From: Ferruginibacter sp.
Lineage (GTDB): Bacteria; Bacteroidota; Bacteroidia; Chitinophagales; Chitinophagaceae
Direction of reading: 5' to 3'
Assembly: GCA_016786725.1 (NCBI GenBank)
Contig: JAEUVU010000007.1
Coordinates: 434,001 to 498,000, forward strand
DNA length: 64,000 nucleotides
The notes beneath the pieces were generated by a model that saw only the letters and a list, made by a program, of their open reading frames with translations, was not told the DNA's origin and made no database searches. A program made the position numbers and the translations under genes. Below are positions 8,186 through 17,635 of this stretch, one piece after another (position 1 is the stretch's first letter; the number at the start of each line of letters is the position of its first letter).

Positions 8186-10942
8186 ATGTCAAAAACTATA
8201 AAAGCCGGAAAGTATGTTTACTTCTTTGGCGGCGGCAAAGCCGATGGAAATGAATCAATGAAAAACCTGCTGGGTGGTAAAGGGGCCAACCTGGCTGAAA
8301 TGGCCGGACATCCAAAACTAAAATTACCGGTACCTCCCGGTTTTACGGTTACCACAGAAGTCTGCACTTATTTTTACAAGAACAAAAAAACTTATCCTAA
8401 AGCTTTAAAAAGCCAGGTGGGAGAATCGCTGGCGAAAATGGAAAAACTCGCCGGCAAAAAATTTGGTGATGCAAAAAATCCATTGCTGGTTTCGATCCGT
8501 TCGGGCGCCAGGCGCAGTATGCCGGGCATGATGGAAACAGTCTTGAATGTGGGGCTTACAGATAAAACCATCGGCGGACTGATTGCACAAAGCGGCGATG
8601 AACGTTTTGCCTACGATGCCTACAGGCGGCTGATCATGATGTATGCTGATGTGGTGATGGAGAAAGGTGCCGGCATTGAAGTAAAGCATGGCAAAGGCAT
8701 CCGCAAACTGATGGATGAAAAGCTGGAGCATATCAAACAAAAACAAGGATATAAAAGCGATACCGACCTTACCGTTGCTGAACTGAAAGAACTGGTTGCC
8801 GATTACAAAAAAACGATCAAAAAAATGCTGGGCACCGAATTTCCCGATGATCCCTGGAAACAAATGTGGGGCGGCATCGGCGCTGTGTTCAGCAGCTGGA
8901 ATGGTAAGCGTGCCATTGAATACCGCAGGATAGAAAAAATTCCGGATGAATGGGGCACTGCTGTAAATGTGCAGAGTATGGTGTTTGGCAATATGGGCGA
9001 TGATAGCTGCACAGGTGTTGCTTTTACCCGCAATCCCGGCAATGGAGAAAATAAATTTTATGGAGAGTACCTGGTTAATGCGCAGGGCGAAGATGTGGTT
9101 GCTGGCATCCGTACTCCTGCACCGGTGAATCAGTATTCGATGAATGAGCAAAGCAAACAATTTACTTCGCTTGAAAAATTAATGCCTGCGCTGTATAAAG
9201 AATTGTTCAGCTACCAGAAAAGACTGGAACAGCATTATAAAGACATGCAGGATATTGAATTTACCATTGAAAAAGGAAAACTGTATATGCTGCAATGCCG
9301 TGTTGGTAAACGCAATGGTGTAGCCGCTGTTAGGATGGCTGCAGAAATGCATAAAGAAAAACTGATAGATGCCGGAACGGCTGTAATGCGTGTGGCACCC
9401 AATCAATTGGTTGAGCTGCTGTTACCGATGATAGATCCCAAAATCGAAATGGTTACCAAACCTATTGCTAAAGGTTTGCCTGCAGGCCCTGGTGGTGCAA
9501 GAGGCCGTGTGGTGTTTACATCAGATGAAGCAGTTACCTGGGCAGCCAAAGGCGAAAAAGTAATTTTAGTGCGTGAAGAAACATCACCTGAAGATGTGGA
9601 TGGTATGCACAAAGCACAGGCCATACTTACTACCAAGGGGGGCATGACATCTCATGCTGCACTGGTAGCCCGTGGCTGGGGTAAATGCTGTATTGTTGGC
9701 TGTTCAGATATTGAGATACATGCCGATACCAAAACATTCCACGCAAAGAATGGTGGTATCATCAAAGAAGGAGATTGGCTGAGTTTGAACGGCACAAAAG
9801 GTTTGGTGTATGAAGGCAGCCTTTCATTAACTGATATTGATCTGGATAAAAATCAATCGTACAACTACCTGATGAAGCTGGTAGATAAAATAAAACAGAT
9901 CGGTGTTCGTACCAATGCCGAAACACCGGAAGATGCAGCGCATGCCATGAAGTTTGGCGCCGAAGGTATTGGCCTGTTCCGTACCGAACATATGTTCTAT
10001 GGCGAGGGAAGCGAACAGCCATTGTTCCTGTTGCGTAAAATGATCGTTAGTAAAACTGAAACCGAAAGACGATCAGCCTTGAACGAACTGTTTAAATATG
10101 TGAAGAAGGATATTAAAGACACGATGATGGTAATGAAGGGTTACCCAGTTACCATCCGTTTGCTGGATCCGCCGCTGCATGAATTTGTGCCGCATGATAC
10201 CGATAAACTTCACCAGCTTGGAAAAGAACTGGGCATCAGCATGAGTGTGTTAAAAAGAAGGGTACTTGCCCTGCACGAGAACAACCCCATGCTGGGTCAC
10301 CGCGGTGTAAGACTGGGTATCAGTTTCCCGGAAATTACAGAGATGCAGGTTCGTGCTATCCTGGAAGCAACTGCAGAAATATTAAAGAGCGGTAAAAAAG
10401 CGTTCCCCGAAATTATGGTGCCTGTAACTGTTACAGTAAATGAACTGATAAACCAGAAAGTGATTGTTGACAGGGTGTACAATGAAGTGTGTGAAAAAAT
10501 GAAGATGAAAAAAATACCTTATCTCTACGGCACCATGATAGAAACACCGAGGGCTGCGTTGCGTGCAGAACTGATGGCGCATGTAGCAGACTTCTTCAGC
10601 TATGGTACCAATGATCTTACGCAAATGAGCTTTGGTTTTAGCCGTGATGATATTGGCGGTTTCTTACCCAAATATCTCGACCTTAAAATCCTTCCTTATG
10701 ATCCGTTCCAGACCATTGACCAGGACGGTGTGGGAGAACTGGTAAAAGCAGGCATCACGGGGGGAAGAAAATACAAGCCGCATTTAAAAGTGGGTATTTG
10801 CGGTGAGCATGGTGGTGATCCGGACAGTGTGAAATTCTTTCACAGGCTGGGAATGAATTATGTGAGTTGTTCTCCTTTCCGGGTACCGATTGCGAGGCTG
10901 GCTGCGGCGCAGGCGGCGTTGGAAGGAAAAGAGAATAAATGA
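8186..10942 (+). CDS. ppdK: Pyruvate, phosphate dikinase
   Basis: Catalyses pyruvate + ATP + Pi to PEP + AMP + PPi (reversible), in the cytosol. The protein is 918 aa from ATG 8186 (MSKTIKAGKYVYFFGGG), within the usual range for bacterial PPDK. An ATG at 8162 would add eight unlikely residues. The N-terminal nucleotide-binding part has LLGGKGANLAEMA and SIRSGARRSMPGMM. The swivelling phosphohistidine is in GGMTSHAALVARG (H490). The C-terminal PEP/pyruvate barrel shows GLFRTEHMFY, SYGTNDLTQMSFGFSRDD and the catalytic cysteine in CGEHGG (C872). It is convergent with the PFOR cluster, consistent with joint control of the pyruvate/PEP node. 8011-8185 holds no other gene. Confidence 0.97.
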   Translation: MSKTIKAGKYVYFFGGGKADGNESMKNLLGGKGANLAEMAGHPKLKLPVPPGFTVTTEVCTYFYKNKKTYPKALKSQVGESLAKMEKLAGKKFGDAKNPLLVSIRSGARRSMPGMMETVLNVGLTDKTIGGLIAQSGDERFAYDAYRRLIMMYADVVMEKGAGIEVKHGKGIRKLMDEKLEHIKQKQGYKSDTDLTVAELKELVADYKKTIKKMLGTEFPDDPWKQMWGGIGAVFSSWNGKRAIEYRRIEKIPDEWGTAVNVQSMVFGNMGDDSCTGVAFTRNPGNGENKFYGEYLVNAQGEDVVAGIRTPAPVNQYSMNEQSKQFTSLEKLMPALYKELFSYQKRLEQHYKDMQDIEFTIEKGKLYMLQCRVGKRNGVAAVRMAAEMHKEKLIDAGTAVMRVAPNQLVELLLPMIDPKIEMVTKPIAKGLPAGPGGARGRVVFTSDEAVTWAAKGEKVILVREETSPEDVDGMHKAQAILTTKGGMTSHAALVARGWGKCCIVGCSDIEIHADTKTFHAKNGGIIKEGDWLSLNGTKGLVYEGSLSLTDIDLDKNQSYNYLMKLVDKIKQIGVRTNAETPEDAAHAMKFGAEGIGLFRTEHMFYGEGSEQPLFLLRKMIVSKTETERRSALNELFKYVKKDIKDTMMVMKGYPVTIRLLDPPLHEFVPHDTDKLHQLGKELGISMSVLKRRVLALHENNPMLGHRGVRLGISFPEITEMQVRAILEATAEILKSGKKAFPEIMVPVTVTVNELINQKVIVDRVYNEVCEKMKMKKIPYLYGTMIETPRAALRAELMAHVADFFSYGTNDLTQMSFGFSRDDIGGFLPKYLDLKILPYDPFQTIDQDGVGELVKAGITGGRKYKPHLKVGICGEHGGDPDSVKFFHRLGMNYVSCSPFRVPIARLAAAQAALEGKENK

Positions 10943-11478
10943 GTTGATTGAGTGTATTCTTTTTCTTTAGCAGTATTCTTTTTCCTTTTTCTTTTTTGCT
11001 TCTCCAAAAAAGAAACAAAAAAGGAGCCCGACAAAGGATTACATCCCCTTTGTCGGAGGGTTCCCTGATTTGGCTTTTGTACTACTGTGGCTTGTACATC
11101 GGTAATTCTACTCTTAGGTGCAGTCAACCTAACTAAAATAAAAGCGGTTTACAATTTAAGTAATACTACATTTGATTTTTCTTGGGGAGAATGCGACCCC
11201 GGTATTTTTCGATTTTACTTTTACCTTTCCATGAGCTGCCATACTTTGATTATTGGGCTTAATAAATATTTTGTAAGCTCTTTAACTATGGTATTGGCTT
11301 TGTGGAAAATTTATAAGAAGTAAACTGGTCCGGTGGCGCTGGCCGGGCAAAACGGCGGAGCATTCGTTTTGCCTTGGTTTTTTTGGTTCTTTTTTTATCA
11401 AGAAAAAAAGAACAAGAAAGATTTTGAGAATGAAATTAGAAAAGATAATTGCATAGTATCTTTTACCTGCCAGCGATA
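10943..11478. repeat. Non-coding 0.5-kb region with nested perfect hairpins
   Basis: No convincing gene is present. Hairpins at both ends are perfect. On the left, 11028-11037 pairs with 11047-11056 (CCGACAAAGG), preceded by an A/T palindrome at 10991-11023. On the right, 11346-11354 pairs with 11365-11373 (GGCAAAACG) and 11386-11396 pairs with 11403-11413 (GTTCTTTTTTT). The two ends have the same plan, a GC hairpin plus an oligo-A/T hairpin in mirror order, and enclose about 290 bp. A GTG-started frame (11087-11323, 78 aa) fills most of the inside. It has no family resemblance I can see and may be chance or a relic. Confidence 0.6.
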
Positions 11479-11700
11479 TTACAAAATCTTAATCACCCTC
11501 ACCGGACAAGCCCTGGCAACATCTTGTGAATGAACAACCAATGCATCGGGAATAGATAAAATGAAAACATCTTTCTTACCGGTGCTTTTTAATAAAGTGG
11601 CTTTGCCGTCTTTTTTAGACATGCGCCAGAGCACCGGCTGTTGCTCGTGACATACACCGCAGCCAATGCATTTATTGCGGTAGTGGATTATTTTATGCAT
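11479..11700 (-). CDS. Small ferredoxin with one 4Fe-4S cluster
   Basis: A 73-aa electron carrier. The N-terminal CIGCGVC motif gives three ligands, and the fourth comes from ARACPVRVIKI at the C-terminus, the layout of monocluster bacterial ferredoxins. The middle SKKDGKATLLKS region replaces the second cluster. The start codon overlaps the end of the U32 gene by eight bases, so the two are translationally coupled. It probably serves the U32 protein or the flavoprotein upstream; it could also accept electrons from the nearby PFOR. The partner assignment is inference. Confidence 0.88.
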   Translation of the reverse strand: MHKIIHYRNKCIGCGVCHEQQPVLWRMSKKDGKATLLKSTGKKDVFILSIPDALVVHSQDVARACPVRVIKIL

Positions 11701-12940
11701 CAGCGGTTTCTACTATTTTATACAGCTTATCACTGGCGGTAACTTTGGTGGCAACAGGTAAGGTGATGAGATCGCCTTTGAATGCTTCTGCATTTTCAAC
11801 GCCATTTACAACCAGTTTGTTGATCTTTTCTTTGATCATGCCGCATTTGGGGCCGGTGATCATCAGGGTATCACCCTTTTTTAAACTGCCTGCTTCAATA
11901 ATGAATTCACCTACGGCGATCTTTGGATAGTATTTTGTGCCTTTGCCAACATAGATCTTTTTTTCAGTGGCGATGGAACCCGGCTTATCTGTCCATTCAC
12001 CCAAGGTTCTTCCCAAATAATATCCTTCCCAGAAACCACGGTTATATACTTTGCTCATCTCGGTTTTCCAGGCTGTAACTTTTTGTTGAGAAAAATTTTT
12101 GTCATGCACGGCCTGTATTGCTTCCTTGTAACATTGCGTAACCACCTGTACATAATCAGCCCCTTTTGTTCTGCCTTCAATCTTTAAAACATCTACGCCA
12201 CTTGCAATTACCTGGTCGAGTATATCAATGCAGCAAAGGTCTTTAGGCGACATGATATATTCGTTCTCAATCGCCAGCTCTTCACCACTTTCAGTATCTT
12301 TTACGGTATAGCTGCGGCGGCAGTTTTGTACACAGGCCCCACGGTTAGCAGAGGCATTTTGAGTGTGCAGGCTCAGGTAACATTTTCCGGAAACGGCCAT
12401 GCATAAAGCACCGTGTATAAATATCTCGATCTTAACCGGTTCTCCGGAAGGTCCTTTTATCTTCTTCCTTTTTATTTCAGCGCAGATGCTTTTTACCTGG
12501 TTGAGCGTAAGTTCCCGTGCCAGCACGATCACATCGGCAAATTTTGAAAAGAAGATCACCGATTCAATATTGCTTACATTGGCCTGGGTGGAGATGTGCA
12601 GGGGAACACCCAGCTCGATGCAATAATGTATAACAGAAAAATCAGCAGCGATCACCGCATCAATGCCCCGTTTTTTTATCTCTTTTAAAATAGATTTCAG
12701 CAATTGCATATCGTGTTCATACATCACGGTATTAAGGGTAATGTATGAGCGGATATTATTTGCCTTACAAATACTGCTTACTTCTTTTATATCATCAATG
12801 CTGAAAGTTCCTGCAGAACGGGTACGCATGTTCAGTTGCTCCACACCAAAGTAAATAGCATTGGCGCCGGCATTAATGGCTGCCTGCAGACTGTCGAACG
12901 AACCGGCAGGCGCTAAAAGTTCAATAGGTTTCTGTTTCAT
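11693..12940 (-). CDS. Peptidase U32 family protein (TrhP/YegQ-like)
   Basis: 415 aa. The N-terminal TIM-barrel signature ELLAPAGSFDSLQAAINAGA and ADVIVLARELTLNQVKSI are typical of U32 proteins. A cysteine set (HGALCMAVSGKC, GACVQNCRR, DLCCIDIL) matches the Fe-S-binding pattern of this family. Members such as E. coli TrhP and RlhA are RNA hydroxylases rather than demonstrated proteases; TrhP is needed for 5-hydroxyuridine at tRNA position 34. The length and presence of a C-terminal beta domain favour TrhP over RlhA, but I cannot be sure. The ATG directly follows the stop of the upstream flavoprotein gene with no gap, and a ferredoxin gene overlaps its end. Confidence 0.88.
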   Translation of the reverse strand: MKQKPIELLAPAGSFDSLQAAINAGANAIYFGVEQLNMRTRSAGTFSIDDIKEVSSICKANNIRSYITLNTVMYEHDMQLLKSILKEIKKRGIDAVIAADFSVIHYCIELGVPLHISTQANVSNIESVIFFSKFADVIVLARELTLNQVKSICAEIKRKKIKGPSGEPVKIEIFIHGALCMAVSGKCYLSLHTQNASANRGACVQNCRRSYTVKDTESGEELAIENEYIMSPKDLCCIDILDQVIASGVDVLKIEGRTKGADYVQVVTQCYKEAIQAVHDKNFSQQKVTAWKTEMSKVYNRGFWEGYYLGRTLGEWTDKPGSIATEKKIYVGKGTKYYPKIAVGEFIIEAGSLKKGDTLMITGPKCGMIKEKINKLVVNGVENAEAFKGDLITLPVATKVTASDKLYKIVETADA

Positions 12941-13930
12941 TTATTTCTGGCTTTCCAGCACTTTAATATAATTGGCCCTTTCGTAACCGGTAGGGTCGGA
13001 GATATGCTGCTGGCTCATAGCTCCTTTAAAAGCAATGATGTTTTCAAAACCTTTGGTATGCATCCAGGATTCCAGTTCTTTGTTCATGGTTTTTAAATAA
13101 CCAATACCATTTTTGTAAAGGGCAGAAGCTGTCATGGCAACATCTGCACCAGCTAAAATATACTTGATCACTTCAATAGAGCTTTGTACACCGGTTGTGG
13201 CCGCCAGTGAAATGGGTACACGGCCATAGAGCAAAGCAATCCACAAAAGTGGTAATCTTATTTCGTTGGATTCGCTGTACTGCAGATTATGTAGCAGGGT
13301 TAATTTGTTGATATCGAAATCGGGCTGATAAAAACGGTTGAACAAAACCAGTGCATCAGCTTTATATTCCTGCATGCGTTTTGCCATATTACCCATAGCG
13401 CTGAAATATGGATTAAGCTTTACAGCTACCGGGATTTTGACAGTTGCTTTTAATTCGTCAATAATATTTAGATAGCGATACTCAACAGCAGAGGTTGATA
13501 AATGAACATCAGCAGGAATAAAAAATATATTGATCTCCAGGCCGTCGGCGCCGGCCTGTTCCATCTGTTTGGCATAGTTTATCCAGCCTTCGTTGGTGAT
13601 GCCATTTAAACTGGCAATAATAGGGATATCAACTTTTTCCTTTGCCTTGCGGATGATTTCCAGGTATTGATCTGATCCTTTGTGATAGGCATCCAGGTCA
13701 GGAAAAAAATCACTGGCCTCAGCAAACATATTGCTGGTACTGCTTACAATGGCTTCGTATTTTGCTTCTTCTTTTTTTAGTTGCTCTTCAAACAATGAAA
13801 ATAATACCACGGCACCTGCACCAGAGTCTTCCATCTGAATAATGTTGCCCACCTCTTCAGATAATGTGCAGGCAGAAACCACGATGGGTGATTTCAATTG
13901 TAAGCCCATGTAATTAGTACTTAAATTCAT
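12941..13930 (-). CDS. Dihydroorotate dehydrogenase-like flavoprotein
   Basis: 329 aa, a predicted FMN-binding TIM barrel of the PyrD family. The N-terminus MGLQLKSPIVVSACTLSEE and the segments VDIPIIASLNGITNEGW, AGADGLEINIF and VKIPVAVKLNPYFSAMGNM follow the class 1 DHOD pattern. Family members are often annotated only as DHOD-like. Its context (PFOR upstream, U32 and ferredoxin downstream) does not suggest pyrimidine synthesis. The true substrate is unknown. A 130-bp gap with palindromic repeats separates it from nifJ, so it may have its own promoter. Confidence 0.85.
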   Translation of the reverse strand: MNLSTNYMGLQLKSPIVVSACTLSEEVGNIIQMEDSGAGAVVLFSLFEEQLKKEEAKYEAIVSSTSNMFAEASDFFPDLDAYHKGSDQYLEIIRKAKEKVDIPIIASLNGITNEGWINYAKQMEQAGADGLEINIFFIPADVHLSTSAVEYRYLNIIDELKATVKIPVAVKLNPYFSAMGNMAKRMQEYKADALVLFNRFYQPDFDINKLTLLHNLQYSESNEIRLPLLWIALLYGRVPISLAATTGVQSSIEVIKYILAGADVAMTASALYKNGIGYLKTMNKELESWMHTKGFENIIAFKGAMSQQHISDPTGYERANYIKVLESQK

Positions 13931-13974
13931 ACAGCAAAATTTAGTATTAAGTAATTGATTTGCCAGCGTGCTTG

Positions 13975-14050
13975 TCCCGACTATTTCGGGAAGCTTGTCG
14001 AAAGTGTATTCGTTCGATTAAACCGGGTTCGGCAAGCTCACCCTGACAAC
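13975..14050. repeat. TCCCGA...TCGGGA hairpin and flanking repeat-like sequence
   Basis: TCCCGA (13975-13980) pairs with TCGGGA (13986-13991) over a 5-nt loop. It is followed by AAGCTTGTCGAA and, about 30 bp on, its imperfect complement TTCGGCAAGCTCACCCTGAC. The segment fills the nifJ to DHOD-like gap. A related TCCCG-n8-CGGGA hairpin occurs before the BamA-like gene (45276-45293), so this looks like a dispersed family. Confidence 0.6.
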
Positions 14051-14059
14051 TCATTGAAA

Positions 14060-17000
14060 TCATGCTACCGGTGTAAAGTCGCTGGCGGTTTTTGTTGCCA
14101 GCTCTTCATAATTTTTCCAGCGCAGGTTCACCATTTCCTGTGCCAGCTTCATCAGTTCTTCTGCCTGTTCAGGATTGCTTTGTGTAAGCACTTTGTACCG
14201 CAATTCTTTATAAGCAAATTCTTTCAATGGCACATCAGGCCTGGTTGAATCGAGAATGAACGGATTCAGTTTCTTCATTCTTAAAACAGGGTTGTAACGC
14301 ATCAGTGGCCAGTAGCCGCTGGCAACTGCATTGTGCTGTTGTGTTAAGCCATCTTTCAGATCGTAACCGTGTGCAATGCAATGGCTGTAGGCCAGTATCA
14401 GCGATGGCCCGTCATAAGCTTCTGCTTCTCTCATCGCCAGCATGGTTTGCTGCGGATTAGCGCCAAAGGCAATTCTTGCTACATATACATTGCCATAAGA
14501 AACCGCCTGCAGCGCTAAATCTTTTTTGCCGCCACGTTTACCAGCCGATGCAAATTTTGCAGAAGCCGCTGTTGGTGTTGCCTTGGAACTTTGCCCGCCG
14601 GTATTGCTGTACACTTCGGTATCCAGTACCAGTATGTTTATATTTTTTCCGCTGGCCAATGCATGATCCAGTCCGCCATAACCAATATCATAAGCCCAAC
14701 CATCGCCGCCCACCAGCCACACGCTGCGGTGCACCAGTTGCTCACAAACAGAATATAAATGCTGTGCTGCGGCTTCATTAATGTTCAATAATTTTTCTTT
14801 CAGTATTTCAACTCTTTTTCGTTGCGCTGCAATTTCAGATTCCTGCAATTGCGGGGCAGTTATGATCTCTTTTACAAAATCTTCACCCAGTTGCGGCGCC
14901 AGTTGTTTTAATAAACGATGAGCAAGCGCCAGTTGATGATCGGCTGTCATCCTCATTCCTAAACCAAATTCTGCATTGTCTTCAAAGAGGGAGTTTGACC
15001 AGGCAGGTCCTTGCCCGGCTGCATTCATCGTCCAGGGTGTGGTTGGTAAATTACCACCGTAAATAGAAGAGCAGCCGGTTGCATTGGCAACCAGCAACCG
15101 GTCGCCAAACAACTGCGACAATAATTTGATGTAAGGTGTTTCGCCGCAACCGGCACAGGCGCCGGAGAATTCGAACAATGGTTCCATGAACTGTGCACCA
15201 TGCACGGTAGAGAAGTTGATCTCGGAGCGGTTGTTCCAGGGCAGGTCCTCAAAGAAACTGATCTGTTTTTTAATTTTCAGCGGGTCAGATTCTTTCTCAG
15301 TCATGTTAATGGCTTTGAAAGTGCGGTTTACTGGATCTGAAGCGGGACAAACTTCCACACATAAATTACAACCGGTACAATCCTCGGCATATACCTGCAG
15401 GGTGTACCGGGTTTCCGGAAATCCTCTTGAATTGATAGGGGCGGATTGAAAGCCATCGGGTACGTTCTTTAAAAATCCTTCGTTGTAAAATTTTGCACGT
15501 ATTACACTGTGCGGACAAACAAATGCACAGTTGCCGCATTGTATGCAAAGATCAGGTTGCCAAAAAGGCACCTGGTCGCTGATATTTCTTTTCTCCCATT
15601 TGGTAGTGCCGCTTGGATAGGTTCCGTCAACAGACATTTTGCTTACCGGTAATTCATCGCCATGGCCCGACATCATTTTTGAGGTAACATCTTTTACAAA
15701 ATCAGGTGCATCATTACCAACAACTGCCAGCATTTTTCCTGTGGAACTTGCTGCTACAGGAACAGTTACTTCAAATAAGTTGGCAAGCGTTGCATCTACT
15801 GCTTCAAAATTCTTCTCAACAACTGCACGGCCTTTTTTAGTATAGGTTTTTTCAATGGCGTGTTTGATCTGTTCTATCGCTTCTTCTTTTGGCAATACAC
15901 CACTTAAAGCGAAGTAGCAGGTTTGCATAATGGTGTTGATACGGCCATTCATGCCCGTATCTCTTGCTACCGTATTTGCATCAATAACATAAAAGGAAAG
16001 TTTTTTGCTGATGATCTCTTGTTGAACAGCGCCGGGCAGTTTATCCCAAACTTCTTCTTTATTGTAAGGACTGTTGAGTAAGAAAGTTCCGCCGGGTTTT
16101 ATAAAATTCAGCATCTCAACTTTTTCGGTGAAGTTGAACTGGTGAGCGGCAATAAAATCGGCTTTGCTGATAAGGTATGGCGCCCTGATGGGTTTGGGCC
16201 CAAAACGCAAGTGAGAAACAGTTCTTGCTCCAGATTTTTTTGAGTCATACACAAAATAACCCTGTGCATAGAGGTCGGTATTTTCGCCAATGATCTTAAT
16301 GGTATTTTTGTTTGCACCCACTGTACCATCTGCACCCAGGCCAAAGAATAACCCTTGCCGCCATTCAGATTCATCCAACGTGTAGGATTCATCATAAGGC
16401 AAACTGGTGTGCGTTACATCGTCATTAATGCCGATAGTGAAGTTATTTTTTGGATGATCTTTTTTTAACTCATCATACACCGCTTTTACCATGGCTGGTG
16501 TAAACTCTTTGGAAGAAAGACCGTAGCGACCGCCAACGATATTGGGCAGTTGTTTGATCTTGCCTTGCTGTAAAGCATTAACAAGTGTTGATAAAACATC
16601 CTGGTACATGGGTTCGCCGGATGCGCCTGATTCTTTGGTACGGTCCAGCACCGCAATTGATTTAACGGATGCAGGTAATGCTTTCACAAAATGTTCTAAT
16701 GAAAACGGACGATATAAACGAACCTGTATTACGCCAGTTTTTTCGCCGGATGCATTCAATGCTTTCACTGTTTCCTCCACTGTTTCTCCGCCGGAGCCCA
16801 TGATGATGATGACCCGTTCTGCATCAGCAGCGCCGGTGTATTCAAACAGTTCATATTTGCGGCCGGTAATTTTTTCAAATTCCTGCATTACTTCTTCAAC
16901 AATAGCTGCGGTATCATCATAAAATTTATTCACGGTTTCCCTGCCCTGGAAATATACATCAGGGTTTTGTGCCGTACCTCTTATAAAGGGATGATCAGGA

Positions 17001-17635
17001 TTTAAAGCTCTTTTGCGGTGGGCAAAAACAAATTCATCGGGTATCATCAATTTTATCTGTTCATCAGATAATAATTCCAGTTTATTCACTTCGTGTGATG
17101 TGCGGAAGCCATCAAAGAAATGCATGAAAGGAATGCGGGAACGAAGTGTTGCTGCCTGTGCAATCAAGGCAAAATCATGCGCCTCCTGCACACTTGCAGA
17201 ACTCAGCATGGCAAAGCCCGTTGTTCTTGCAGCCATCACATCCTGGTGATCGCCAAAAATAGAAAGGCCCTGTGCGGCCAGCGAACGGGCCGCAATATGG
17301 AAAACGGTTGGCGTAAGTTCACCGGCGATCTTATACATGTTGGGCAGCATCAGCATCAATCCTTGTGATGCTGTAAATGTTGTTGTTAAAGCGCCGGTCT
17401 GCAAGGCACCATGCACCGTGCCTGCAGCGCCGCCTTCGCTCTGCATTTCTAATACATCGGGTACATTGCCCCAGATATTTTTAATGCCTTTGGCGCTCCA
17501 TTCATCGGCCAGTTCGGCCATGGTGGAAGAAGGTGTGATGGGATAGATAGCGCAAATTTCATTTACCCGGTATGCCACATAAGCCGCTGCCTCGTTTCCA
17601 TCTATAGTTGCTATTAATTTATTTTTATTGGGCAT
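14060..17635 (-). CDS. nifJ: Pyruvate:ferredoxin (flavodoxin) oxidoreductase
   Basis: Single-chain PFOR of about 1190 aa, the usual length. It oxidises pyruvate to acetyl-CoA and CO2 and reduces ferredoxin, using thiamine diphosphate and three 4Fe-4S clusters. Domain I begins with YPITPSSTMAE (near residue 34). The ferredoxin domain carries CIQCGNCAFVCP (about 699-710) and CTGCNLCVEVCP (about 755-766). The proximal cluster ligands lie in CAGCGETPY and NATGCSSIYGG. The ThDP site is GDGWAYDIGYGG with VYSNTGGQSSKATP (about 978-1020). MPNKNKLIATIDGN at 17635 is a better start than the upstream TTG. Its start overlaps the end of the GltD-like gene by 11 bases. Confidence 0.97.
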   Translation of the reverse strand: MPNKNKLIATIDGNEAAAYVAYRVNEICAIYPITPSSTMAELADEWSAKGIKNIWGNVPDVLEMQSEGGAAGTVHGALQTGALTTTFTASQGLMLMLPNMYKIAGELTPTVFHIAARSLAAQGLSIFGDHQDVMAARTTGFAMLSSASVQEAHDFALIAQAATLRSRIPFMHFFDGFRTSHEVNKLELLSDEQIKLMIPDEFVFAHRKRALNPDHPFIRGTAQNPDVYFQGRETVNKFYDDTAAIVEEVMQEFEKITGRKYELFEYTGAADAERVIIIMGSGGETVEETVKALNASGEKTGVIQVRLYRPFSLEHFVKALPASVKSIAVLDRTKESGASGEPMYQDVLSTLVNALQQGKIKQLPNIVGGRYGLSSKEFTPAMVKAVYDELKKDHPKNNFTIGINDDVTHTSLPYDESYTLDESEWRQGLFFGLGADGTVGANKNTIKIIGENTDLYAQGYFVYDSKKSGARTVSHLRFGPKPIRAPYLISKADFIAAHQFNFTEKVEMLNFIKPGGTFLLNSPYNKEEVWDKLPGAVQQEIISKKLSFYVIDANTVARDTGMNGRINTIMQTCYFALSGVLPKEEAIEQIKHAIEKTYTKKGRAVVEKNFEAVDATLANLFEVTVPVAASSTGKMLAVVGNDAPDFVKDVTSKMMSGHGDELPVSKMSVDGTYPSGTTKWEKRNISDQVPFWQPDLCIQCGNCAFVCPHSVIRAKFYNEGFLKNVPDGFQSAPINSRGFPETRYTLQVYAEDCTGCNLCVEVCPASDPVNRTFKAINMTEKESDPLKIKKQISFFEDLPWNNRSEINFSTVHGAQFMEPLFEFSGACAGCGETPYIKLLSQLFGDRLLVANATGCSSIYGGNLPTTPWTMNAAGQGPAWSNSLFEDNAEFGLGMRMTADHQLALAHRLLKQLAPQLGEDFVKEIITAPQLQESEIAAQRKRVEILKEKLLNINEAAAQHLYSVCEQLVHRSVWLVGGDGWAYDIGYGGLDHALASGKNINILVLDTEVYSNTGGQSSKATPTAASAKFASAGKRGGKKDLALQAVSYGNVYVARIAFGANPQQTMLAMREAEAYDGPSLILAYSHCIAHGYDLKDGLTQQHNAVASGYWPLMRYNPVLRMKKLNPFILDSTRPDVPLKEFAYKELRYKVLTQSNPEQAEELMKLAQEMVNLRWKNYEELATKTASDFTPVA

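Noticed and set aside
8405-9160. 251-codon open frame antisense to ppdK
   Set aside because: It is a shadow of a strongly conserved gene with typical codon bias; the translation has no protein-like features.
11087-11323. 78-codon frame between ppdK and the ferredoxin gene
   Set aside because: GTG start, no recognisable family and located inside a hairpin-bounded repeat region; described with that region instead of called as a gene.
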